Position numbers and translations under genes: made by a program
The notes under the pieces: model-generated
Told to the model about the DNA's origin: nothing
Database searches by the model: none
The model's input: only the letters and a program-made list of their open reading frames with translations
Shown: piece by piece, positions 54,378-64,000 of the stretch
Layout: each line of letters opens with the position of its first letter
How positions within the stretch are numbered: the stretch's first letter is position 1
Origin: Platycnemis pennipes
Lineage: Eukaryota; Arthropoda; Insecta; Odonata; Platycnemididae
Direction of reading: 5' to 3'
Length of the DNA stretch: 64,000 nt
Assembly: GCA_933228895.1 (NCBI GenBank)
Contig: OW121848.1
Span: 93,143,470-93,207,469 of the forward strand

Positions 54378-55012
54378 AAGATTTTTGGCAAAAACAGTAC
54401 ATCTTCATTTTTAAAGGAGAAGACTTTGATAACTTTAAATTTTATTTTAGAGAAGTCTCTGTAGTGGATTTTTACATTTTATAATTTTCAATGATCACCC
54501 TACGCTCATCGGTGGGCATATATCTCCGATTTTTTTTTCATTTTTGCATGGCATACCTACTCGCAGTCATCTCTGGGATTTTCTCACATCGGCATTGCAC
54601 CACCTAGTGCTTTCTTTTTAATGTTTACTAGAGATATATCTATTAAGCCCAGAGCCGTGACATTAAGGAACGACTTCCATGAAATCTACATATATAACTT
54701 TTTGGGCAATACGATAAGGAATCTCTCAAATAAATTTTATAGTTAGCAAGTCTGCTCTTTTAAAAATGCAAAATTTGCTTCTATGTTTAAAATTCTTGTC
54801 TAAAGTTTGAGAGAGTTTCGCATTAAGAACACTGTGGTCACTGATTTCTTACACGGAATCAATCTCAGTCGCTTGCTGTGGGATCTACATCTACATCTAC
54901 ATAATACCCTGCAAGCCACCACAAGGGTGTGTGGCAGGGGGTGATTGCTCACCAAACATGCACTACATATCATAAGGGATATTGGTTGACAGCCAGTCAA
55001 GAGTGTTGATCT
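54378..55012 (-). mobile_element. Older family B endonuclease/RT N-terminal fragment
   Basis: On the minus strand it matches B1 from the LDLLATNIP endonuclease codons through KRADFANFKIYLRDS to the RRQRICHAKMKK and MPTDERNVIIEN codons, with many changes. A short plus-strand piece at 54378-54470 matches the FIFKGEDFDNFKFYF region, so part is inverted. It is cut by a tail-only B insertion at 54886-54973. It helps show what the B endonuclease side looks like in this genome. Confidence 0.7.
54886..54973 (-). mobile_element. Family B tail-only insertion (88 bp)
   Basis: Three hexamers, the hairpin and about 35 bp of 3' UTR. GGGAT stands before (54881-54885) and after it (about 54977-54981), and the older B fragment continues across, so this is a separate insertion of almost nothing but the tail. 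Confidence 0.78.
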
Positions 55013-55030
55013 CAATTACATGTACATAGT

Positions 55031-55538
55031 AAACTACCAGTCTATTAAATGAATTGAAATGGGAATCATTGTCAGATCGCAGGTTGAAATTTAGACTTAA
55101 TCTCTTAAACAAATTCCAAGACCATATTTTCAGTGATGATGTTAAAAATATTTTGCGGACCCCAACTTACTATGGCAGACTGGACCATAATCATAAAATT
55201 AGAGAAATTGATTGCCGAACTGACCGATTCAAAATGTCATTTTTCCCTCGTACAATTAGAGATACGAATAACGATAAATATGTCCTATCGGAGAGTAGCA
55301 ATGAATAGCATTGGTAGCTGCATGTTGGTATGAGTACTTAAAGCTAACCCTTACTAACAATGTTTTTGTATGTTTTTTTTGCCATTTCTATCTTTTTTTA
55401 AATAGTGTAGTTCTGACTAGTATATTAATACTATTCCTTATTTATGCATGATATGTAGTGCGTGTTTGGTGAGAAATCACCCCTGCCACACACCCTTGTG
55501 GTGGCTTGCAGGGTATTATGTAGATGTAGATAGATGTA
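55031..55538 (+). mobile_element. LINE family B, 5'-truncated copy
   Basis: It begins at LLNELKWESLSDRR, is open to SESSNE at 55308, and has a 3' UTR with small deletions, the hairpin and hexamers. LLNKFQDHIFS marks it as a subfamily also seen at 36953-37395. Confidence 0.88.
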
Positions 55539-56191
55539 AACGCACGGACTAGTATTTTGTATTACGGACTTAGTATTTTTGCGTGCATGTATGTAAGTGT
55601 GTGAATTCAATTATTTTTTTATTCAAAAAGCATGACTGGTTCACCCCTACCATTCACCCTTGCGGTGTTTTGCGGGTTATTACGTAGTTGGAGACGTGAA
55701 ATTGCCTTCCGAAAGGGGAACGACAATTCGCACTCTCTGTTCGGCGTCTGCCCACACAAAAGAACAGGTTTCCCGTTCCGGTCCGAAAGGGACACCACGC
55801 GAATGTTAACTGGTTCGCAGAATTTTTTGAAAAAAATAAATGGGGGCCCAGATCATGTCGGGTTTTTCTTAGAAAAGGTCCACGACGCTGCCACTCTCCG
55901 GATCTCTCGTTCGGCTTCCGAAAGATTCCCGCCAACCTTTTAGCACCGCGCGCGTATCATACCCAGGGTCCACAGGTCTGGGCAAACTGCTTTTCTCAGC
56001 ATGTATTATGAAAGTGTTATGAGATAAAAATGAATTAAAACAAAATTAATAAAACATAAATATACGCTATACATTAAATGAGCTTGAAAGTGAAGGCATG
56101 GATGAAATGGGAACGTTTACTACCAATCGAATTGTTTCTGAGGGTTGGCGGCTGAACGCAAAACCATGTTTCTTTTTGTGGGCTCTTGGCG
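55539..56191. other. Mostly unassigned DNA with one worn tail
   Basis: About 55640-55690 has a worn tail (CCCTACCATTCACCCTTGCG, GCGGGTTATTACGTAG). The rest, including a CCGAAAGGGGAACG/CCGAAAGGGACACC pair, is not recognised. Confidence 0.4.
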
Positions 56192-57095
56192 ATTCTACAT
56201 ATCTACATCTGCGTAGTACCCTGCGAACCACCACGAGGGTGTGTGGCAGGGGGTGAATATCAACAAACATGCACCTTTGGTTTGCAACTAGGATATTTAA
56301 TGAGACATGCTAGATAATAGGGTCACAAGCAGCTAGATGATTAGTTTCTACATAATGGAAAGCGATTATTGGTTGTTATTACATGCATCATGCACTACAG
56401 ACTACTCTAACGATATTTCACTTACCTTTACCTTTGCTACGCTGCTTATTGTGCTCTCTTATAGTACGCGGAAAAAATGACATTTTAAATATATCGGTGC
56501 GACAATCTATCTCTCTAATCTTGTTAATCTGACCAAACCTAGCATAAAGCGATTGTCGTCGTCGAAACAATATAAACGGAGCTGATCCGGTGCTTCCACC
56601 TTCTTCAGTCAGAAGGGATCTATATGTTTATAATACCCTGCCACCCACTGCGAGATTCCAAGATATTTACAGTCTTATTCCATGATATTACTGGTAAGGA
56701 AGGCATTTATCTAAATATTTTTATGTGTGTTCCTAGCATGCATGGATCAATAATGTTATACATGCATCATGCACTACTTACTACAATAACAATATTTCAC
56801 CTGCCTATCACTTTGCTATGCCGCCTATGATGTTCTCTTATGTATGCGGTACAAATGATATTTTTGATCTATCGGTTCTACAAATAAATCGGTTATACAA
56901 TCTTATTACCTGATCAAGCCTTGTTTCATGTCAATAGTACATGTACATGTTTTCTGATATATACCCCCTGCCACACACTCTCACGGTGGCTATCAGGGCA
57001 TCGTGTAGATGTAGATCAAATCTAGCATTACTCAGGGGGTTTCAATAAATATATCTAACATGTTCAGTGAACCTATCCGTCTAAAATTTCTTAAC
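56192..57095 (-). mobile_element. Old family A-like copies with a nested tail
   Basis: 56192-56545 is a worn A 3' end (tail, 3' UTR, last RT codons). 56620-56920 is a second, more diverged one. 56925-57015 is a plus-strand A tail, and 57016-57095 continues the A RT codons on the minus strand, as if the plus-strand tail had inserted into the second copy. Confidence 0.65.
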
Positions 57096-57498
57096 GAAAG
57101 TTTCTGAAAGAGATTCTGACACGGTGTGATGAGTCTCTTCTGGCTGAGGAAGGCGGAAGTTCTGTTTAAATTGTCTCTCTCATTTTTATTCCAGTCTGCC
57201 AGGATTGGAACGGAAGTGAGCAAACCTCCGTCCTTTTGTCTTGTCTCGTCTCGAAAATTTTTACGTTCCGAATTATGTCTCGTCTCGTCACGATAGATTT
57301 TTCATTTCGTCACGTCCAGCAGAATTTTTTCATTCAGGAAATATTTTATTCTGGTCTTGATTACGGTGTTTATAATTTTTTATCTCTGATTTTTTATATT
57401 TTAAATAAAAACACTGCAAAACCGTTGCTGTAACCAACCGCTTATATTTTAGAAGCACTATCTTTGATTCGTCCTTTTCGCGATAGCACTGCCCTCAA
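57096..57498. other. Unassigned DNA
   Basis: CTCGTCTCG motifs recur at 57237-57290 (TGTCTCGTCTCG), a short imperfect repeat. Nothing else recognised. Confidence 0.45.
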
Positions 57499-57500
57499 CT

Positions 57501-57753
57501 GATAATTGAGGCGCTCGGGGCTAGATAATGGTAAGCCACACACTGAGCAATATTGAGATTTGTACGCTATTCTTATCTGCTAGAGGATGGGAAGCCACTG
57601 ACGGAGTACTATTTGAAGAAACCAAGAGAATGCAGCACACACCCTGTTGTTATGTAATGCACCAAGACCAATTTTTCGAACCTTTAGATGTCTATCCTGT
57701 AAAATTTCCTAAATGTGGCTTACCATTATCTAACCCCGAGCGCCTCAATTATA
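57501..57753. mobile_element. Hairpin MITE, about 253 bp with 40-bp inverted ends
   Basis: Left arm 57501-57540 (GATAATTGAGGCGCTCGGGG, then CTAGATAATGGTAAGCCACA) and right arm 57714-57753 are reverse complements with about two mismatches. A plus-strand frame (57528-57764) is open across the loop, but nothing in it resembles a known protein. I see only this copy in the window. Confidence 0.72.
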
Positions 57754-59642
57754 CTCCACATTAGGGACCTATTCCATTGTAGAAGCACCCAATCTACTGA
57801 TAACCAAGTTTTACTCTATTACGTTCGTGTATTATAATTATTCAGATAATTCCTTCCATTCGATATATTTAGGTGGAACACTCGATTTAATTTCCGAAAT
57901 CGGTGAAATAAGTTTCATTGTGATAGTTACTGAAAGCAAACAATCACTTTTTTTGGCTCATACTTAGGAATTATTTTGGGGTATAAAAATATGCACATCA
58001 TGAATCGTTGAGAATATCTCTTGAATACTTAATTCAAGATCTAAGGAAATAAATGTCAGGTTTTTCCATGCAGTACAGTAAAAACTGCGCAAAATAGTCG
58101 TCTTTACTCCAGATGTCGTTGATGTTCCGCTGTTTGTCAAAATTACGAACAAGTTCTCTTTTTCCTTTTTTTTCAGCAGAGGCGAGAAAATTGAAAGGGA
58201 CTTTGTGCTGCTCTTTCTCTCGTTAAATGTTGCTTCCTCCCAAAATGTTTGCTCTCTCTCGTTACGCAAACTATTTCGTCCCGTTATTTTCATCTATTCC
58301 CATCCTGCACAATGGGGAGCATCACTATTTTTTTAAACTCTTTGACTGAGAAGTTTTCTGTCTAAAATGTGATTGGCGATTTTTTTTTCAAGAATAAATT
58401 TGTGTTATTAAGAACCTCTTTAAAAACTATTGTTTTCGGCAGCTTAAAAACACGGCGTCATCGGGTTTCCAGGGCACGACAAAGGATTGCAATCCCGGAG
58501 AGATTTTTCAATCCCGGGGTTACGGGATTAAACGAAAATACCACACACACATATGGAATTAAAATTAATAAAGAACTAAAATATCACATGCACACATGGA
58601 ATCAATATTAAAATTACACAAATGCTAAGCAACATCGATTAATAACAAAGTTAAAATTATTACATAATTAAAGTTAAACAACACCATACAAAGTTTAGAA
58701 ACAGGGGAGTATCTTCAATAACGATGATGCTGAAGCATTGAAACCCGGGTCATGCGTTTGTTTCACTTTGTGTTTTATCATTGTTTATGTTTGGTATCAA
58801 AATTGGAAAAATCCCACAAATTTACAAAAGAATGTTTTATTAAAACATAAAAAATACATTTTTTTCTCGGAGGAGCGATAAAAATAAGCACCAAAAGCAA
58901 CGGCAATTGCTCTTAAATTGAAATAAATTATAGACTCAAAAAAATAAAACTCTAGAATTGGGTTATCCTCACTGAAAACTTACAATTTTTTTAAATATAG
59001 CCTTAAAAAACAAAGTGTGTCTAATGTCTTGTCGCTCATTCTTGACCTATATTTATTGCAAAGCATACCCGATGATGAAAAGGCTATGGCTTTATGACTC
59101 AACACTAATGGGAGGAATAGCTAGTAAGTGCTCGTAAATAATTTGCAGATGTTCTCGTCTCCGTCCAATCTTCACGGGAATTCTTTAGCTCTTGAATTAT
59201 TGATAATTCCAAGACATTTGAACTGCAGCTAGGAGGATATTGTTTGGGAGGAATCAAACAATGGATAGTGACGGAATTAAGTTACTTCTTTAGCTGTTCC
59301 GAACATAGGGAACCACTCTCCGAACATTTAGCAGCTGACTCTCTCTCTCACTAAGTAACTCATCAATATATCGACTTTTTGATGTTAAAGAATCTTGTTC
59401 TTCTTCCATGCTCGCTGATTCAAATGTTTTTGTGGCATTATAGTAACGAAATCTAAGCAAGTTTCCTTTGACTTTTTTTTCTGTTGGCTGGTTTTGGCAC
59501 AGAAAATAAATTCCCCAAATCATGACCACTTGCCCGTGAACCATAGTGAAGATACCGCAAAACCCCTAATAAGTCAGTTCGTCTCTTTACTATATGATTA
59601 TTTTATTTACTATATGATGCATTTTTCATATTATTCCTTCGA
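57754..59642. other. Unassigned AT-rich DNA
   Basis: A GGATTGCAATCCCGG motif lies at 58486-58500, followed by TTTTTCAATCCCGGGG; a similar motif is at 61147-61225. Minus-strand open stretches at 57964-58293 and 59290-59544 are not recognised. Confidence 0.45.
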
Positions 59643-60048
59643 ACAGTGATCCCCACGAACCACTTTGTAGAATATACACTTTCACTACTTTCACTCTTAT
59701 CACGAATCACTATCGCTAGTAGACTTATTCCTTTATGCTAATAAACAAATTTCCGATTACGATTTTGCGCTCTCAAAATATATCAGTGCATGTATCTCAA
59801 TTTCTTAACCCCTCACGCGTGACTTTAAATGGAGGCTTCTAATCCATCAGCGTGTACGACGTACCGTTTGATTCTCCTGAAATTCATGTCTCAAGTGTGT
59901 GCGGTGCACCGCTTCCGTCCAGATTTTTCATCGGGAATTCTTGTCGCTCGCGCTCTAATATATGCATTCCCAGCGAGTGCATACGTGGTTCAGTGCACTC
60001 TGCCTTCGTTCTGGTCCTCCTACATATCTGTGTTAATGTTTCCAGAGA

Positions 60049-61433
60049 GATGATACGTGCGTGCTGATGCTGAATGATTGACAAATGCTAAATGTGCGGA
60101 GTGTTCAACTTCCTTGTGTCCTTTAAATCCTATTTAAATATACAATAGTTATACAATCCCAAGATGGGAAAACATTGAATGTGAACTAGATTCGAATTGT
60201 GGTGCCACAAAAGAATAATAAAGATTGAATGGATCAAACGAGGGAGTAAGTGTACGTCCCATATTTACAAAGGCCATTGAAGGAAACTTGAATTCAAGGT
60301 TGGAGTTAAAAGGCTGTAAGAAGTTAAGAACTACATAGAAAATATGTTACTTTTTTATTCTTATAATTAATAATACATTCATCTTTAAATTCTACTGTTG
60401 CAGGAGATAAGGTTGCAACCGTTCTGTATTGGGTTGGCACAATTAGCAAATGCCCGAATAATATACAACACTATAAATTACAATATCTCATTAAATCTCG
60501 ATTAAATCAGAACTTTCCTTTCCTGGTCTTCTTCTTAATTACAGATACGGAATTCTCTCGCAACTTTTAAATATATAAGCCTAAATATTCTGTGCCAACC
60601 ACATAGATAATTAAATGCTATAAATATGTTCCCGAAAATTGGCGAAAATCAAGTGACATGAAAGGTCTTCAAACGTCACTGCACGGTTCCATATATATTA
60701 TAGTTATAGTTCCATATTGCTTCGGAAACAGACGTTTATTTTAGAAGAAAAAGGAAGCGAATATATTGTTTTGAGGTTTATAGTCGTTCCTTGATCGAAA
60801 CAATGGCAGAAAAGGCATTAAAAAAACCACAACCCGGCAATTCGCCCTTGTTCAACTTCCTTGTGTGTGGCAGCCTTCTTAAAAAACAGCGATTCCTTTG
60901 CCGCGGCAGAGATCCGCGGAGTGATTACAGATAAGATCACTATTACAGGTACCTACCTATTATGATTTTATGGACGATTTTTCTCATTATGATCCGTGCT
61001 ACTTAAATAAAAGTCGAATTACATTAATTTACTGTATTAAAAATGACATAATACAATAGTCATTGCCAAGTATTCATTAAACGACTTTCCTACACGTACA
61101 ACAGCTAAACAATGCCAATAATGATATCATGCCGTGACGTCGTGCCTAAGGATTGCAATCCCGGGATCCCGAATCCTAGGATCCCGGAAAAAATGACAAT
61201 CCCGAAATCCCGGGATTTAGTATGTATGGATTCCGGGATTGACGTACATCTTTTTGCAAACATGCGGCGCTAGCAAATACGTTTTCCTGCACATGGAATG
61301 TAACGTTAAACGTCTGAGTTCATCGAGTAATGCATTTTTTTGTAATGATTGATTTGACGTCATTTGTAATGCATAGGAAAAACGAAAATAAGTTTTACCT
61401 ATTATTTTATTTATCAAAAATATGAAGTTTTAT
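60049..61433. other. Interior of the inverted repeat, unassigned
   Basis: AT-rich with no transposase motif. A block of GGATTGCAATCCCGGGATCC-type repeats lies at 61147-61245, a tight set of small inverted repeats that would fold well. Confidence 0.45.
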
Positions 61434-61612
61434 TAACCCCTCCAGCGTGCGCGATGTAGCAGTTGCGTCCGCTCAGAAGTTTATACAGTTTCGGACCCTT
61501 TTTACCCATTACCATTTTACCTTTCCTCAGTGGTGTTATCCACAAAAATGGAGACATTTAGTCAGTAATGAAAAACTTTCCTCGCTCAATACATTGAAAA
61601 AAAACGTAGTTT

Positions 61613-62110
61613 CTAATATATGTTGCTAACTAAAATATATTGTAAATTATTCCCATCAATATAAGCAAACGAAGGAATACTCTTATGTCCCTCGGAGTTG
61701 TGGGAACTCGTTTTTGAAAGCGCAATATTTTTTTGTGCCAAGATTCTTTCTTTCTCACGAACAAGAAACTGTTCCGCGTAGTGGCTTATTTCAGTCACTA
61801 TTATTGTAATTAGATCGTCGTCGAAAAATAACTGAAAATAATGCAGGGAATCAGCAGCACACTGAACAGGAACTATTTGTTTCCCAATCAAATCACACGC
61901 AAAAGGAACAGAAGGATTAGTACTATCTCTTCCCAATTATTATCTTGATTATTCACAGAAAATTGAGAAGGTTCTTCCTCTTAGGAACCAGAATCCACAG
62001 TGTAGCCAATTGAATCCTCAGGAATTGTATCTGAACATACTGCACTGTCTTCTTCCAGAACGTCAGGTACTTCCTCATCGGACAATTCACGTGAGCTAGA
62101 ATGTGTATTA
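61613..62110 (-). pseudogene. piggyBac transposase N-terminal fragment
   Basis: From 62110 down: an acidic stretch (SRELSDEEVPDVLEED), EDSIGYTVDSGS, a stop, then ADSLHYFQLFFDDDLITIIV and TEISHYAEQFLVREKER. Acidic N-terminus followed by YFQLFFDD and a TE-x-x-x-YA motif is the pattern at the start of the piggyBac transposase domain. It ends at 61613, well before the catalytic Asp residues, so no active enzyme can be made. Family call rests on these motifs and the TTAA ends. Confidence 0.72.
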
Positions 62111-62950
62111 TAATCTTTGAGCTAGAACGTGGTCAACTGAAGAGGGGTCCAGGGACGGGACGGTCCCAACGAAAGAAAACTAAGCCCCAAATATAACCAT
62201 AGGCGTCAGGGTAACTCGACCCTTATCTTCAAACATCGTAAATAAGGTACAAGAGCTGACAGGTCTTCGAAGTTCCTAGAAGCATTGAGTGACCATACCC
62301 TGGAGGGATCGTGCCTTCGTCATTATCACCACGATGAAAGAGAAAGGAATGTTGACACAGAAAAACAGATAACAAGGAACCACAGACGAAATCATTCGCC
62401 ATCAGCACGCACGTTTCATCTCCCTGGAAGTTCATGAAAAATCGTGAGTGGAAACAAATAGTTCGTATGCAGACACCAGTCGCTGGGCCGCAAGTGAGTC
62501 TTTCCTTTCCCAGGCATGAGATGAAAGAAAATTTTTTTAGATGCGTAAACATGAGCACAGATATGAAGGAGGACCAGAACGAAGGCAGAAAGCATTGAAC
62601 CACGTGTACACTCGCTGGAAATACATATATTAGAGCGCGAGCGAGAAGAATTCCCGATGAAAAATCTGGACGCAAGCGGTGCACCGCACACACTTGAGAC
62701 ATGAATTTCAGGGGAATCAAACGTTACGTCGTACACGCTGAGGGATTAAATGCCTCCATGTAAAGTCACGCGTGAGGGGTTAAGAAATTGAGATACATGC
62801 ACTGATATATTTTGAGAGCACAAAATCGTAATCGGAAATTTGTTTATTAGCATAAAAGAATAAGTCTACTAGCGGTAGTGATTCGTGATAAGAGTGAAAG
62901 TAGTGAAAGTGTATATTCTACAAAGTGGTTAGTGGGGATCACTGTTCGTC

Positions 62951-63634
62951 TTATCATAGTGAGAGAGAAGATTATTGCCGAGTGCAACTGCTGTTTCTCT
63001 GGTGAGTGTTTTCATTCTTTGATTTAACGGTTGGTGAATTTTTTTATATAAAGTTCACCAGCCTTAACTTTCAGAATACAATAATGAAGTTGAAAAAAAT
63101 CGAACAATAACCATAAGGTTGAAGAAGCAACTTTAACGTTGAAATGACCTACATAAGAAAAAAGTACCTAAAAGTAATTGGAGAAGTATAGCTGTTAACC
63201 TAAAATTTACTTCTTTAACTTAAACTTATTTTCCAGAAAAGTAAATGTTAACTTTAAGTGGTTAATTTTTTCAGAGATCAAGTTTAATCAGTTAATTTTT
63301 TGGTAACTTCCCTAACTATGGTACCAATAGTCCAATGTCAATGCCTATATCAGTTTGGCGAATTCCATTAGAATATCTTTAAATCGTGTCTTCATACCAG
63401 TTTTTCTGACATTTATACGAATATTAATGCAAACTATTTATTATACAGGACGGAAAACAACAAGTGATCTTTAATTCTTTTACATCTGCTCTGGAGTGTC
63501 GCATCACAAAGGTGCCATTGGTTGCTGTATAACGGGTGTGTTCACTTCTATTATGAAGGTTTTTAATGAAATTAATTTCTAAGTTCCTTATTTTATACAT
63601 TAGATATTATCTTTTACAGCCACCCCAAATTATA
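62951..63634. other. Unassigned AT-rich DNA
   Basis: It ends at a plausible splice acceptor (CTTTTACAG, 63611-63619) before the BED finger exon. GTGAGTG at 63001-63007 could be a donor. No coding signature. Confidence 0.45.
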
Positions 63635-63822
63635 ATGGCTGAAAATGAAAAGGACTCAGGAAATAATGTAGAATGGACAACTGGCACCCAAAATGTTAAC
63701 TCAGTTTAGCAGCATCTACGAGAAGTCCGGTGTCAATCGGCAAAATGTAAACTATGCAGTAATGTTTTAAAAACTGTTGGTGGTTCCACAAAAGGATTTC
63801 ATGTTCACCTAAACTCTATTCA
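63635..63822 (+). pseudogene. BED-type zinc finger exon, hAT-transposase-like
   Basis: After a splice-acceptor-like CTTTTACAG, the frame reads MAENEKDSGNNVEWTTG, TQNVNSV, a stop (TAG), then LREVRCQSAKCKLCSNVLK and TVGGSTKGFHVHLNSIH. The C-x2-C ... H-x4-H spacing and GGSTKG-x-x-x-H pattern are those of BED fingers in hAT transposases and ZBED proteins. The in-frame stop and the lack of the rest make it a relic. It could be a first exon of a host ZBED gene instead. A B copy follows at 63881. Confidence 0.6.
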
Positions 63823-63880
63823 TTAGATAAGTATGTCCCAACGGTTCGGGTCAATTAAGGAGAAATTCCAGCGTAAATGA

Positions 63881-64000
63881 TGAACGTGTGCAGCGAAGAT
63901 CGGCAAGATTTGTAAAGGGACGGTATGATAACCTTACTAGCGTAACCAGTCTATTAAATGAATTAAATTGGGAATCATTGTCAGATCGCAGGTTGAAATT
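63881..64000 (+). mobile_element. LINE family B, 5'-truncated copy cut by window edge
   Basis: Codons ERVQRRSARFVKGRYDNLTSV, then LLNELNWESLSDRRLK, closest to B5. It continues beyond the window. Confidence 0.88.

Larger units (their letters stand above)
59805..62783 (-). mobile_element. piggyBac-superfamily element relic
   Basis: TTAA sits at 59805-59808 and 62780-62783, each followed inward by CCCCTCACGCGTGAC, as expected of piggyBac ends. The minus strand holds part of a transposase (61613-62110). A further TTAACCCCTCCAGCGTGCGC at about 61434-61455 may be the end of another, related element inside or the real left end of a shorter one (61434-62783). Confidence 0.72.
59643..62950. repeat. 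Large inverted repeat, ~400-bp arms
   Basis: 59643-60048 and 62548-62950 are reverse complements at about 90%. Landmarks in both arms are CGAACAGTGATCCCCAC, CACTTTGTAGAATATACAC, the TTAACCCCTCACGCGTGACTTTA junction, GTGTGCGGTGCACCGCTT and CTGCCTTCGTTCTGGTCCTCC. The arms include about 160 bp outside the TTAA, so they are longer than the piggyBac element itself. Confidence 0.85.

Noticed and set aside
59829..60067. Overlapping frames in the inverted arms as a real protein
   Set aside because: The same reading appears in both arms, in two frames each, so it follows from the repeat. No conserved domain is visible.
1..64000. CRISPR array from many similar short repeats
   Set aside because: The repeats are LINE tails in both orientations with irregular spacing and LINE sequence between them. 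The DNA is eukaryotic.

Overview
This is eukaryotic DNA, most likely from an arthropod. It is AT-rich, has no operons or compact gene order, and is packed with non-LTR retrotransposons (LINEs) and the remains of several DNA transposons (hAT, piggyBac, pogo-like) plus a Ty3/Gypsy fragment. I cannot name the species. I recognise no intact host gene, tRNA or rRNA. The intact reading frames belong to retrotransposons.

The dominant content is one group of LINEs with an apurinic-type endonuclease and a reverse transcriptase of the CR1/L2/Jockey type. I use working names. Family A has a protein ending in NNLVA; its best copies are at 1996-5104, 8469-10947, 46335-48573 and 48975-51276. Family B has a protein ending in SESSNE; its best copy is at 14255-16813. 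Family C has a protein ending near HRVNP; its best copy is at 5344-7048. B-prime means older B-like copies whose tail reads CACCATAAAGG instead of CACCACAAGGG. All families end in the same 3' module: a hairpin of about 33 nt with CCCTGC/GCAGGG arms, then a few TAGATG (A, B) or TAGATA (C) hexamers. I see about 50 copies of this module in 64 kb, many on very short fragments. It looks like the shared recognition site for the reverse transcriptases.

Layout: 1-7 kb, C and B fragments plus a long A copy. 7.3-11.3 kb, one B copy split by two separate A insertions. 11.4-14.2 kb, unassigned DNA, an A/B nest and a Gypsy reverse transcriptase fragment. 14.2-16.8 kb, the best B copy. 16.8-20.4 kb, unique AT-rich DNA. 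20.4-33 kb, dense nested A/B fragments and a 3.2-kb hAT element (25304-28539) with a perfect 8-bp target duplication; the hAT is itself interrupted by a 0.5-kb inverted-terminal element. 34.2-38.2 kb, exons of a decayed multi-exon gene on the minus strand, interrupted by A and B insertions. 40.8-42 kb, two more copies of the 0.5-kb element. 43.1-46.3 kb, an ATATCG minisatellite, a large palindromic element and a pogo-like MITE nested in its arm. 46.3-51.3 kb, two long A copies. 51.5-57 kb, old A/B debris. 57.5-57.75 kb, a hairpin MITE. 59.6-62.95 kb, a piggyBac relic bounded by 400-bp inverted arms. 63.6-64 kb, a BED zinc-finger exon cut by a B copy.

The four long A copies differ by only a few residues, so A was active recently. 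B fragments are often targets of A insertion and B also inserts into A, so both were mobile over an overlapping period. B-prime and C are older and broken.
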